Source of the DNA: Janthinobacterium sp. FW305-129
Lineage (GTDB): Bacteria > Pseudomonadota > Gammaproteobacteria > Burkholderiales > Burkholderiaceae_D
Assembly (NCBI RefSeq): GCF_020858115.1
Contig: NZ_JACYMM010000001.1
Location: 789,815-853,814 of the forward strand
Length of the DNA: 64,000 nucleotides
Direction: 5' to 3'
The notes beneath the pieces are model-generated. The model worked only from the letters and a program-made list of their open reading frames with translations, was not told the origin of the DNA and searched no databases. Below, piece after piece: positions 8,310 to 16,969 of the stretch (the first letter of the stretch is position 1; every line of letters begins with the position of its first letter). The position numbers were made by a program, and so were the translations under genes.

Positions 8310-9110
8310 TCAGGGCAGCTTGTGCCGGAACGTCGGCTCAATATTGCGCGCATGCAGCCAGCGCACGATGTCTTCCAGCGTGGCATCCTGCAGCAGCAAG
8401 CCAGGCTGGGCGACGGGCATGATCGCCGGCAATGGCGCGGGAACGGGCGCAGGCGCGGGCGTGGCGTCGGCCAGTCCCGCATGTCCCTGCAGCTTGGCCA
8501 GCGCCTGCGCGAACTGGGCTGGATTGATGCTGCGCAAGCTTTCCAGGAAACCCAGCTGGGCGGCCGGTGGCGGCGGCATGTCCAGGCCCGGTTCGTCGAC
8601 GAAGGCGGCGCCCATGCTGGGGTGGATGAAGGCGGCCCACTTGCCCGACGGCTGCAAACACGGCGGCAGCGCCGCCTGTTCCACGTAGTCTGGCGGCGCG
8701 ACGGCGAGGATGTCGGTCGAGGCGGGTAAAAAGGTGGAACGCAGCAGCTGCACGAACTGGCGCGCCTGGGCGGCGGGCACGGGCGTGGCCAGCGACAGCC
8801 ACAGCTGGAACGCCGTGCCCGAGATGCTGACGGCGGGCGCCGGCAAGTCCAGCTCGTGCTGCACGGCATTGGCGATCGTGCACAGCGCGCTCCAGTGCGC
8901 CTCGCCGCCGCCCTTGCCGCCAAACTCCAGCACCAGCGCGCGCGCCAGGCCGCGTTCGCTCACCAGCTGCACCGCCACCGTCTGTTCGCCCGCCAGGTGG
9001 CGCGCCAGCACGGCAGGCGTCAACGGCTGGACGCCGCCCTGCGCATCGACGTAGTGCTGCTGTTCCTCGAACAGGTACAGGCGGGTGAGTTCGGAAATCA
9101 GTTTATGCAT
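8310..9110 (-). CDS. Uncharacterised protein, possibly a degenerate AEP-primase-like fold
   Basis: 266 aa starting MHKLISELTRLYLFEEQQ at ATG 9110. No confident family. The stretch LARALVLEFGGKGGG, followed by a helix (ALCTIANAVQHEL) and then ISGTAFQLWLSLATPVP and an ARQFVQLL helix, resembles in order and spacing the core of archaeo-eukaryotic primase domains (hhhDhD, then SGxGxHLWL). The catalytic Asp and His positions appear substituted, so any primase activity would be lost. The C-terminal half is Pro/Ala-rich with a final helix (EDIVRWLHARNIEP). It follows the DHA2 transporter gene by 33 bp on the same strand. The fold resemblance is only my reading; the gene itself is well supported by length and codon usage. 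Confidence 0.6.
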   Translation of the reverse strand: MHKLISELTRLYLFEEQQHYVDAQGGVQPLTPAVLARHLAGEQTVAVQLVSERGLARALVLEFGGKGGGEAHWSALCTIANAVQHELDLPAPAVSISGTAFQLWLSLATPVPAAQARQFVQLLRSTFLPASTDILAVAPPDYVEQAALPPCLQPSGKWAAFIHPSMGAAFVDEPGLDMPPPPAAQLGFLESLRSINPAQFAQALAKLQGHAGLADATPAPAPVPAPLPAIMPVAQPGLLLQDATLEDIVRWLHARNIEPTFRHKLP

Positions 9111-9143
9111 GGGCAGCCTCGTAATAACGTTGAGCAACACTTG

Positions 9144-10694
9144 TCAACGTGCCCCGATTATAGCCTCCCCGCCCCTTGGCGCGCTCGTCCTCCCGGCCCG
9201 AAACACCAGCCAGCTGGCCACGGCGAACAGGCAGGCGGCCACGCCGCCGTACAGCATCACGGCGCCAAAGCCTTGTGCCAGCGCAAGTTTCGCCACGCCG
9301 GCCGGCAACGCGCCGGCGCCCTTGCCTGCCGACAAATCCTCCGCCATGGCGCGCAAGGTAGCCGCGTCCAGTCCGCCGGGTACATGCTGACGCAGGGCCG
9401 ACTGGATGGCAGCGACGAGAATAAAGCCCATCAGCGCGATATTCACCGACAGGCTGATCATGCGCGCGCTGATGTCGATGCCGGACGCCATGCCCGCCCG
9501 CTCGCCCGGCACGGCGCCCGTCGTCGTGTTGGTGACGGGCGTATTCGTCAAGCCCAGGCCCGTGCCGGCCAGCAGGCAGCCGGGCAGGATGGTCAGCCAG
9601 GTGGCAGTTTCGGCACGGCTGCCCCACAACATCAGCAGGAAACCTGCGCCGATGGCCAGCAAGCCGGCGGGAATGACCGCATCGGCCCGGTAGCGCAGCG
9701 CCAGCCGCTCGGCCAGCGGCGGCATGAGCAAGGTGGGCACCGTGTAGGCCAGCAGGGTCAGGCCCGTGCCCAGGCTGCCGTAGCCGAGGCCATATTGCAC
9801 GTACAGGGGCAGATAAATCATGAAAGGCCAGAAACTGCAATTCATGCCCGCCGAACCGAGCAAGGCGCCCGAGAAACGGCGGATGCGAAAGACGGAAAAA
9901 TCGATCATCGGCTCAGGCTGGCGCCGTTCGATGACGGCAAACGCGGCAAAACCGGCCAGCGCCACGGCCAGGCTGGCCACGCTGCGCGGGTCGGAAAATC
10001 CCAGGGCCGGCCCCTGCGTGATGCACCACGCCAGGCTGAACACGGCCAGCGACAGGGTGGCGATACCGGCCACGTCCAGCTTGCGCCGCTGCGGGTCGCG
10101 CGATTCGCTCACGCCCAGGCCCGCCAGCAGCAGCGCGACGACGGCCAGCGGCCCGTGCACGAGGAATACCCATTGCCAGCCAGATAGCGCGACGATGGCC
10201 GCGCCGATGATGGGACCGAAGCCCAGGCCCAGGCCAAACACGATGCCCCAGGCGCCAAACGCCCTGCCCCGCGCGGCGCCGGCCGGGAACTGCTGCGACA
10301 GCACGGCCACCTGGCAAATCAGCATGGCGCCGCCGGCCATGCCTTGCAGCGCGCGCGCGGCGATCAGCACGCCGGTGCTGCCGGACCAGCCGCATGCCAG
10401 CGAACTGAGGCCGAACAGCGCCAGACTGGCCAGCAGCAAGCGTTTTCGGCCATAGCGGTCGGCCAGGGTACCGGTTGCCATCAGCACGGTGGTGCAAGCC
10501 AGCGTGTAGGCATTCATAATCCATTGCAAGTCCTTGAAACCGCCATGCAGCACGGTTTCCAGGGTGGGCAGGATGACGGGCACGCTGGAAATTTCCAGGC
10601 CAAACATGAGCGAGGCCAGGCACACGGCGGCCAGGGTCAGTGCATTTTGTTGCGAAGTAGTCGGTAGCATCGAAGCCTTGATGTCGGTAGTCAT
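9144..10694 (-). CDS. DHA2-family MFS drug exporter (14 TMS)
   Basis: 516 aa with about 14 hydrophobic helices, the length and topology of the EmrB/QacA DHA2 family. Motif A appears as GTLADRYGRKRLLL after TM2 and motif C-like sequence as GIVFGLGLGFGPIIGA. An inner-membrane proton-driven efflux pump for hydrophobic toxins; the substrate is unknown. Start ATG 10694. Divergent from a LysR regulator at 10813, with a TTGTACAA palindrome at 10771-10778 between them, so LysR-controlled efflux is likely. Confidence 0.88.
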   Translation of the reverse strand: MTTDIKASMLPTTSQQNALTLAAVCLASLMFGLEISSVPVILPTLETVLHGGFKDLQWIMNAYTLACTTVLMATGTLADRYGRKRLLLASLALFGLSSLACGWSGSTGVLIAARALQGMAGGAMLICQVAVLSQQFPAGAARGRAFGAWGIVFGLGLGFGPIIGAAIVALSGWQWVFLVHGPLAVVALLLAGLGVSESRDPQRRKLDVAGIATLSLAVFSLAWCITQGPALGFSDPRSVASLAVALAGFAAFAVIERRQPEPMIDFSVFRIRRFSGALLGSAGMNCSFWPFMIYLPLYVQYGLGYGSLGTGLTLLAYTVPTLLMPPLAERLALRYRADAVIPAGLLAIGAGFLLMLWGSRAETATWLTILPGCLLAGTGLGLTNTPVTNTTTGAVPGERAGMASGIDISARMISLSVNIALMGFILVAAIQSALRQHVPGGLDAATLRAMAEDLSAGKGAGALPAGVAKLALAQGFGAVMLYGGVAACLFAVASWLVFRAGRTSAPRGGEAIIGAR

Positions 10695-10812
10695 GGAGGG
10701 GCGCGTAGAGACGGCGCACCGCGAGCCGCCATTCTAGAAAGCCTCGACTCATGAGGGAAATGATAAAATTTTGTACAATTCATTCATTTTCATCATGAAT
10801 CACGGGAAACCC

Positions 10813-11673
10813 ATGGACTTCGATACCGCCCTGCTGCGCGCCTTTGTGGCCGTGCACGACACGGGCGGCTTTACGCGCGCCGCCGAACGGCTGCACCTGA
10901 GCCAGTCCGCCATCAGCCACCAGATCCGCCGCCTGGAAGATCAGGCGGGCACGGCGCTGCTGGTGCGCACGACGCGCAGCCTGCGCCTGACGGAAGATGG
11001 CGAGGATTTCCTGCGCCACGCGCGGCAGATCCTGGCGGCCCAGGATGCCCTGTCGCGCCGCTTCCAGCGTTCCTCGATCGCCGGCGCCGTGCGCTTCGGC
11101 GTGCCGGAAAATTTCATGGGCGCGCGCCTGCCGGCCCTGCTGGCGCAGTTCGCGCACCTGTTTCCCGCCGTGCGCCTGGACGTGACGGTCGGCACTTATC
11201 TTGATTTGCAGAAACTGGTCGCCGCCGATGCGCTGGACCTGGCCGTCATCATGGCCCCGGCCGATAGCGGCGACGAGGCGGCCGTGCTGCGCCGCACGCG
11301 CTTCGTCTGGGCCGCGGCGCAGGATTTCCGCCACGACGGCGCGCTGCCCCTGCCGCTGGCGTTTTCACCGGCGCCGTGCATGCACCGGCAAGTGGGCGTC
11401 GATGCCCTCGAGAGCGCCGGCCTCGACTGGCGCGTGGCGTTCACCTCGCCCAGCCAGCAGGGCTTGCGCGCCGCCGTGCTGGCTGGCTTGGCGATCACGG
11501 CCCTGCCGCAAGGCGACCTGGAAGCGGGCATGGTCGTCATCGATGGGCAGTTTGGCTTGCCCGCCCTGCCCGCTGCTCAGTTCCAGTTGCTCCGGCGTGC
11601 CGCCAGCCAGACGGCGGCGGCCGAAGCGTTCGGCCAGATGCTGCGCGAATGGTCGGCCGCGGCGCTGGCTTGA
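10813..11673 (+). CDS. LysR-family transcriptional regulator
   Basis: 286 aa from ATG 10813 (MDFDTALLRAF); an in-frame ATG at 10795 would add six residues. N-terminal HTH with the classical pattern GGFTRAAERLHLSQSAISHQIRRLE, then a PBP-like ligand domain. It is divergent from the DHA2 exporter gene, the usual arrangement of a LysR activator with its transporter target. The final residues (SAAALA) end just before the convergent fimbrial gene. Confidence 0.9.
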   Translation: MDFDTALLRAFVAVHDTGGFTRAAERLHLSQSAISHQIRRLEDQAGTALLVRTTRSLRLTEDGEDFLRHARQILAAQDALSRRFQRSSIAGAVRFGVPENFMGARLPALLAQFAHLFPAVRLDVTVGTYLDLQKLVAADALDLAVIMAPADSGDEAAVLRRTRFVWAAAQDFRHDGALPLPLAFSPAPCMHRQVGVDALESAGLDWRVAFTSPSQQGLRAAVLAGLAITALPQGDLEAGMVVIDGQFGLPALPAAQFQLLRRAASQTAAAEAFGQMLREWSAAALA

Positions 11674-11772
11674 CACTGCGCGCTGTCCTGTTCTACCGGA
11701 CGACGCCCGAGGCGCCGCCGCATCTGTACCGGCACGCCGTCAGCCGGCCCAGCCCCGGCTTCCTGAACAACA

Positions 11773-12897
11773 TTACTCATAGCTGATCGTGAACGTCGCC
11801 GACGCATTCGCCGGACCCGGCGTCACATTGGCCCCGGTCTGCAGGTAGCGCGCGCGCAGGGGGATGGTATAACTGCGGTCGCTGGCGCTCAGGGTCAGCC
11901 CGCTGCTTCGCTTGATAGCCAACGGCAGCGGCGTGCCGGCCGTGGTCGCCACCTGCACGCCGATGCCGCTGGCGGCGGGAGGACGGCCCGCAGGGCTGGG
12001 ATCGAGGCTCAGCACGCCATTGGCCGGGTTGATCGCGGCGCCGGCTGGATCGATGCGGTACTGCAGGCTGTTACTGTCGCTGGTTCCGCTGCCACCCGTG
12101 CCTCTCGGCGGGCTGCCGCTTTGCGAGACCCAGCTGGCAGGAGTCTTGTTCACTGTGCCATGGAAGGCCGGGCAATTGTTCAAGGAAATGGAAAAATCCG
12201 TCCACCCAGTGGCGCTGTTGACCCCGGTCAATGCCTTGGGCCGGTGCGTGCCCATGGCCACCGCCACATCCGGCGTGCGGCAGGTGCGCGAGACAATCTG
12301 CAGACTGCCGGAGACGCCCATCTTGAAGCCCAGCACTCTCGCATCGCCGAAATTGCCGAACAGGCTGACGGTCGGCAGTGAGTCGCCCCGCAGCACGCCC
12401 GGCGCCACGTCGCCCAGCTTGATCAATATCAATTCAAAATTGGCAGGCCCATCAAAAGGAACAATGCAGCGATAGCCCGCTTCGCAAGTGGTCCATACCT
12501 TGCCTGTCTGTCTGGGCAGCAGACCGCCCGTACTGTTGAAGGCAACCCCCAGCCCCGCAATGCTGGTTTGGTAGACTTTACCGGCATACATCCCGCTGGT
12601 CCAGTTGGCCTGGCCGGAACCTGCCTCAACCATAAACTCGGTAAATTGTTGATACGGAGGATACAGGCACTCCGCTCTCACCGCTTGGCCGCCGGCCATG
12701 TTGAATGTCTGGCGATACACTTCGGTGCCCACCGGCACATCGCGCCCGACAGTGATCGCCGAGACCTGCAGCGGCATGGCGCCCACCGCCGGCTGGATTC
12801 CGTTCATGTAGGTGCAGGTGACCGCGAAGGCCGGGCCGGTCGCTGCCCACAGTAGCGCGGCGGCCAACCCCGATTTGACCAAAGAGCCAATATTCAT
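11773..12897 (-). CDS. Chaperone-usher fimbrial adhesin/pilin
   Basis: 374 aa. Signal peptide (residues 1-25, ending GPAFA) followed by a Cys-containing N-terminal lectin-like domain and a C-terminal pilin domain. The last residues ANASATFTISYE show the alternating hydrophobic beta strand and penultimate aromatic typical of subunits taken up by a periplasmic chaperone. The two-domain length, twice that of a major pilin, points to a tip adhesin. No chaperone, usher or major pilin gene lies next to it, so it is an orphan within this window. Function in attachment is inferred. Confidence 0.75.
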   Translation of the reverse strand: MNIGSLVKSGLAAALLWAATGPAFAVTCTYMNGIQPAVGAMPLQVSAITVGRDVPVGTEVYRQTFNMAGGQAVRAECLYPPYQQFTEFMVEAGSGQANWTSGMYAGKVYQTSIAGLGVAFNSTGGLLPRQTGKVWTTCEAGYRCIVPFDGPANFELILIKLGDVAPGVLRGDSLPTVSLFGNFGDARVLGFKMGVSGSLQIVSRTCRTPDVAVAMGTHRPKALTGVNSATGWTDFSISLNNCPAFHGTVNKTPASWVSQSGSPPRGTGGSGTSDSNSLQYRIDPAGAAINPANGVLSLDPSPAGRPPAASGIGVQVATTAGTPLPLAIKRSSGLTLSASDRSYTIPLRARYLQTGANVTPGPANASATFTISYE

Positions 12898-13174
12898 AAC
12901 GGTACCTTTACGATGTTGATTGGTGCAACTGACTGAGATTGCATGCGGTACATCAAGGATTTGATGAGGGCGCCCGGAGCTCTAGCGGCCATGGCCGCAC
13001 GCCCGCAGGCGACCTGGCCGGCTTGCGCTTCCCGTCCGTTCCTGGAAGCCCCTTTCTTGGCCGCGCTCCTGTGTCATTGCGGGGTGAAGTGTAAAACCCC
13101 TGCAACTCAAGCACTATAGGAGCACTCCGAAAAATGCGGCGGCCGCAGGGCCCGGACGGTTGCTGCGTGAACGG

Positions 13175-14563
13175 TCAGCCGCGCCGGCGGCATGACAGCA
13201 CCAGCAGCAAGGCCAGCGCCAGCATGACGGCCGCGCTGCCCAGGGCCACGGTGACGCGGTGCGCCAGCAGCGGCACGCCCGCCAGCTGGCCCGCGCCAAC
13301 AGCCGAGATCGCCACCAGCGTCGCCAGCCCCAGCGAACTGCCCAGCTGGTGCGCCACGTTGACGATGCCAGATGCCGCGCCCGCATCCCGCGCCGGCACG
13401 CCGGCCACGCCGGCCGCCGTCAGGGGACTCAGCGCCATGCCCTGCCCCGCGCCGATCAGCACCATCGGCAGGGCCACGCCCAGCCAGTACGCCGTGTCCG
13501 CGCCGACACGGCTCAGCCATGCCATGCCCAGCAGGGTCAAGCCCAGTCCCATGGCCAGCAGGCGCGCATTGCCGAAGCGCCGCGTCAAGCGCGGCACGCA
13601 CAGGGCGACGGCAAAGTTGACCAAAGTCATGGGCAGGAAGGCGAGGCCCGTCAACGATGGCGGATAGCCGAGCACCACTTGCAAAAATTGCGTGGTGAAA
13701 AAGAAGAAGCCGATCATGGCGCCCAGGAACAGCACCCTGGCCCCGTACGCGGCGTTGCGTTGCCTATCGGCAAATAGCCTCAGCGGCAGGATCGGTTGCG
13801 CGGCGCGCCGCTCGATCAATATGAAAGCGGCCAGCAGCAGCACGCCCGCCGCCAAGGCGCCTTGTGTCAGGAAATTCCCCCAGCCGGCGCCGGCCGAGCG
13901 TATCAAGCCATACACGAAGGCCGACATGCCAAAGGTCGAGCTGGCGGCGCCGGCCACGTCGAACGAGCCCCGGCTGCGGTCACTTTCCGCAATGAAACGG
14001 CGCGCGGCCACCAGCATGGCCGCACCAATGGGCAGGTTAAGGAAGAAACCGACTCTCCATGACAGCCATTCGGCCAGCACGCCGCCCAGCACCAGGCCCA
14101 CGCTGGCGGCGATGCCGGCCACGGCGCTGTACAGGGCGATGGCCCGCGTGCGTTCGCGCCCCTCCGCGAACGTGGTTTGCAGCAGTGCCAGGGTCGACGG
14201 CGCCAGGATGGCCGCGCCCGTGCCCTGGATGGCGCGCGCGGCGATCAGCATGTCCGGCGACTGCGCCAGGCCGATGGCCAGCGACGCCACGGTGAACAGC
14301 GCCAGGCCCAGCTGCAGCATCCTGCGCCGGCCGAAAACGTCGCCGGCGCGCGCAGCCAGCAGCAGCAAGCCGCCAAACGTCAAGGTGTAGGCGCTTTGCA
14401 CCCAGGCCAGGCCCGTGTCCGTAAAGCCCAGTTCCTGATGGATTTTCGGCAAGCCCGTCAGCACGATGGATGTGTCGAGCACGATCATCACATAGCTGAC
14501 GAGAATGATGGCGAGGATGGCCGCCTTGTGCGGCGCGGCGGCGTGAGCGGGGAGATTTTTCAT
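13175..14563 (-). CDS. DHA2-family MFS transporter
   Basis: 462 aa from ATG 14563 (MKNLPAH). Fourteen predicted helices; motif-A-like ARAGDVFGRRRMLQ, and SYVMIVLDTSIVLTGLP in TM1, which is characteristic of the EmrB/QacA group. The frame extends ten codons upstream but no better start is evident. Efflux of an unknown compound is expected. Divergent from a LysR gene at 14639 with a 28-bp dyad between them. Confidence 0.87.
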   Translation of the reverse strand: MKNLPAHAAAPHKAAILAIILVSYVMIVLDTSIVLTGLPKIHQELGFTDTGLAWVQSAYTLTFGGLLLLAARAGDVFGRRRMLQLGLALFTVASLAIGLAQSPDMLIAARAIQGTGAAILAPSTLALLQTTFAEGRERTRAIALYSAVAGIAASVGLVLGGVLAEWLSWRVGFFLNLPIGAAMLVAARRFIAESDRSRGSFDVAGAASSTFGMSAFVYGLIRSAGAGWGNFLTQGALAAGVLLLAAFILIERRAAQPILPLRLFADRQRNAAYGARVLFLGAMIGFFFFTTQFLQVVLGYPPSLTGLAFLPMTLVNFAVALCVPRLTRRFGNARLLAMGLGLTLLGMAWLSRVGADTAYWLGVALPMVLIGAGQGMALSPLTAAGVAGVPARDAGAASGIVNVAHQLGSSLGLATLVAISAVGAGQLAGVPLLAHRVTVALGSAAVMLALALLLVLSCRRRG

Positions 14564-14600
14564 GCCGCCACTGTATGCCTTCCCCATTACCATGAATAGA

Positions 14601-14628
14601 TGCTAAAGTCCGCATGAACTTATTAGCA
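14601..14628. promoter_or_regulatory. Candidate LysR operator (TGCTAA-N16-TTAGCA)
   Basis: Perfect 6-bp inverted arms TGCTAA and TTAGCA separated by 16 bp in the 75-bp gap between divergent transporter and LysR genes. Position and symmetry are the only evidence. Confidence 0.4.
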
Positions 14629-14638
14629 GGATTAATGA

Positions 14639-15535
14639 ATGGCACAAACCAACTTCAACGACATCCTCGCCTTCGTGGCCGTGGCCCGCGCCGGCAGTTT
14701 TACCCGGGCGGCGGCCAAGCTGGGCGTGTCGCAGTCGGCGCTGAGCCAGACGGTGCGCGCGCTGGAAGAACGGCTCGGTCTGCGCCTGCTCGTGCGCACC
14801 ACGCGCAGCGTCTCGCCGACCGAAGCGGGCGAACAGCTGCTGCGCACGGTGGCGCCCCGCTTCGACGAGATCGAGGCGGAACTGGCCCTGCTCAGCGAAC
14901 GGCGCGACAAGCCGGCCGGCAACATCCGCATCAGTGCGGGCGAACATGCGGCGCTGACCGTCCTGCAGCCGGCCATCGCCCGCTTGTTGCCGCACTACCC
15001 GGACATCCACATCGAAGTCGTCGTCGACAATGGCATGACCGATATCGTCGCCGCGCGTTGCGACGCGGGCGTGCGCCTGGGCGAGCAAGTGGCCAAGGAC
15101 ATGATCGCCATGCCCATCGGCCCCGATTTCCGCATGGCCGTCGTCGCCTCGCCCGCGTATTTCAGCCGCCATGCGCCGCCGGCCACGCCGCAGGACTTGA
15201 TGGCGCACAATTGCATCAACATGCGCCTGCCGACATTGGGCGGCCTGTATGCCTGGGAATTTGCCAAGGATGGGCAGGAGCTGAAAGTGCGCGTGGAAGG
15301 ACAGATGATCTATAACAACATGGCCATGCGGCTGCATTCGGCGCTCGATGGCCTGGGGCTAGCCTGCATGGCGGAAGATGTGGTACAGCCTTACGTCGCC
15401 GATGGCCGCCTTATCCGCGTGCTCGACGACTGGTGCCCCGCGTATGCGGGCTACAAGCTGTATTACCCGAGCCGGCGCCACCCCTCGCCCGCGTTTACCT
15501 TGCTGCTCGACACCTTGCGCTATCCCCGGCTTTGA
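14639..15535 (+). CDS. LysR-family transcriptional regulator
   Basis: 298 aa. HTH (GSFTRAAAKLGVSQSALSQTVRALEERLG) followed by RTTRSVSPTEAGEQLL, the hallmark of the AaeR/DsdC-like LysR group often paired with oxidoreductases or efflux pumps. Effector domain with VVVDNGMTDIVAARCDAGVRLGE... type sequence. Start ATG 14639 with GCAGGA upstream. Divergent from the DHA2 exporter. A GST gene follows downstream on the same strand after 109 bp. Confidence 0.9.
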   Translation: MAQTNFNDILAFVAVARAGSFTRAAAKLGVSQSALSQTVRALEERLGLRLLVRTTRSVSPTEAGEQLLRTVAPRFDEIEAELALLSERRDKPAGNIRISAGEHAALTVLQPAIARLLPHYPDIHIEVVVDNGMTDIVAARCDAGVRLGEQVAKDMIAMPIGPDFRMAVVASPAYFSRHAPPATPQDLMAHNCINMRLPTLGGLYAWEFAKDGQELKVRVEGQMIYNNMAMRLHSALDGLGLACMAEDVVQPYVADGRLIRVLDDWCPAYAGYKLYYPSRRHPSPAFTLLLDTLRYPRL

Positions 15536-15644
15536 GCCAGCGCAAGGCTACACCTGGCGTCAACGGCGAACCGCACGAACACGCATTTACCGTGCGGCGG
15601 CACAGGACTATAGTGGCTGCTTTCCCACCTGTTCAAGGATCGCC

Positions 15645-16259
15645 ATGAAACTCTTCTACTCGCCGGGCGCCTGCTCGCAGGCACCGCACATCCTCCTGCG
15701 CGAAACGGGCACGCAATTCACCCTCGTGAAGGTCGACCTGGGCCAGCACCGTACACAGGAAGGCGGCAATTACTACGAACTCAACCCGAAAGGCCAGGTG
15801 CCGCTGCTGGCGCTCGACGATGGCACGACCCTGAGCGAAGGCCCCGTCATCGCCCAGTACATCGCCGAACAGGCCGGCAGGCAGGATTTATTGCCGCCCG
15901 TAGGCAGCCCGGCCCGCTACAAGGTGCTGGAATGGCAGAATTACATCACGTCCGAACTGCACAAATCGTTCAGTCCCCTGTTCGATCCCCGCTTCGACGC
16001 CGCCACCAAGGCCTTGTTCGTCGAGCAACTAGGCAAGAAGTACAAGTATGTGGACAGCCGGCTGGAAGGCCGTGCCTATCTGACGGGCGACACCTTCACC
16101 GTGGCCGACGCCTATCTGTTCGTCGTTACAGGCTGGGCGCCGAACGTGGGCGTGGATTTGTCCGCGCTGGCGCATCTGCAAGCCTTCCTGGCAAGAGTGG
16201 GCCAGCGCGACAGCGTCAACGCTGCTCGGGAAGCGGAAGGCTTGGCCAAGGCCGCTTGA
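15645..16259 (+). CDS. gstA: Glutathione S-transferase, beta class
   Basis: 204 aa. The N-terminal thioredoxin-like domain starts MKLFYSPGACSQAPHI; Cys10 is the cysteine that binds glutathione in beta-class bacterial GSTs. NPKGQVPLLALDDG and LSEGPVIAQYI form the glutathione site, followed by the helical C-terminal domain with LTGDTFTVADAYLFVV. Cytoplasmic conjugation or reduction of electrophiles. ATG 15645 follows CAAGGAT. A thioesterase gene converges on it. Confidence 0.9.
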   Translation: MKLFYSPGACSQAPHILLRETGTQFTLVKVDLGQHRTQEGGNYYELNPKGQVPLLALDDGTTLSEGPVIAQYIAEQAGRQDLLPPVGSPARYKVLEWQNYITSELHKSFSPLFDPRFDAATKALFVEQLGKKYKYVDSRLEGRAYLTGDTFTVADAYLFVVTGWAPNVGVDLSALAHLQAFLARVGQRDSVNAAREAEGLAKAA

Positions 16260-16282
16260 ACGGTGTGGCCCGGTGCACGGGC

Positions 16283-16729
16283 TCACGTCTTTTCGGACTT
16301 GCCGTGCATCACCATGATGGTTTGCTGCATCAGCGCGCACAGGGTTTCCTTGTCATCCTTGACGGCAAACACTTCGGCCTGCGTGACGATCAGCGTGCGG
16401 CCGGGACGCACCACCTTGCCGCGCGCAATCAGTTTCTCGCCATCGGCGGGCGCCAGCAAATTCATCTTGTATTCCACCGTCAGCACGGACGCGCCGTCCG
16501 GCACCATCGTCATGGCCGCGTAACCCGCGGCCGAGTCCGCGATCATGCCCACCACGCCGCCGTGCACGAAGCCGTGCTGCTGCTCGATTCCGCTCCAGTG
16601 CGGCACGTGGATTTCCGTGCTGCCATGCGCCACCACGGGCAAGCTGGCCCGGATCAGGGTCATGGCGTTCTGCAAATCAAAACTGGCGCGGACTCGGTCG
16701 GCGAATTGCGGGTCGGGAAGTCGTGTCAT
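16283..16729 (-). CDS. PaaI-family (hotdog) thioesterase
   Basis: 148 aa. Hotdog-fold thioesterase: GIEQQHGFVHGGVVGMIADSAAG carries the family HGG motif and the catalytic Asp, and the strand VLTVEYKMNLLAPADG follows. Hydrolysis of aromatic or short acyl-CoA thioesters is typical of the family. ATG 16729 is chosen because GAGAAAG lies ten bases upstream; a TTG six codons earlier extends the frame. Thirty-six bases downstream of a small membrane-protein frame on the same strand. Confidence 0.85.
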   Translation of the reverse strand: MTRLPDPQFADRVRASFDLQNAMTLIRASLPVVAHGSTEIHVPHWSGIEQQHGFVHGGVVGMIADSAAGYAAMTMVPDGASVLTVEYKMNLLAPADGEKLIARGKVVRPGRTLIVTQAEVFAVKDDKETLCALMQQTIMVMHGKSEKT

Positions 16730-16765
16730 GGTGAAATACTTTCTCAAGTGAACAGAAAAAAGAAC

Positions 16766-16900
16766 TTATGGCACCACTCTACCCTGCTTCTTGCGCGCCG
16801 CGAACAATACGGTCAGGGTGCCGCAGGCACTGACCAGCACGATGCCGGCCAGCAACACGCCGGACAGCGGCGTCAGGATTCCTTGTTGCAGAGTCATCAT
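16766..16900 (-). CDS. Possible 44-aa single-span membrane protein
   Basis: A short frame from ATG 16900 (ATG 16897 also in frame) to TAA 16766. It reads MMTLQQG, then a hydrophobic stretch containing VLLAGIVLVSACG and TLTVLFAA, then a basic tail RKKQGRVVP. The layout (one transmembrane helix, positive cytoplasmic C-terminus) and position 36 bp before the thioesterase gene suggest a small membrane protein in the same transcript. The ribosome-binding site is weak, so support is modest. Confidence 0.4.
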   Translation of the reverse strand: MMTLQQGILTPLSGVLLAGIVLVSACGTLTVLFAARKKQGRVVP

Positions 16901-16969
16901 TATCAACGGTGCGGCTTTTCTTGATATAGTGAGAATCCGACAGCCACTCTTTCATTGCAGCCAACCACA

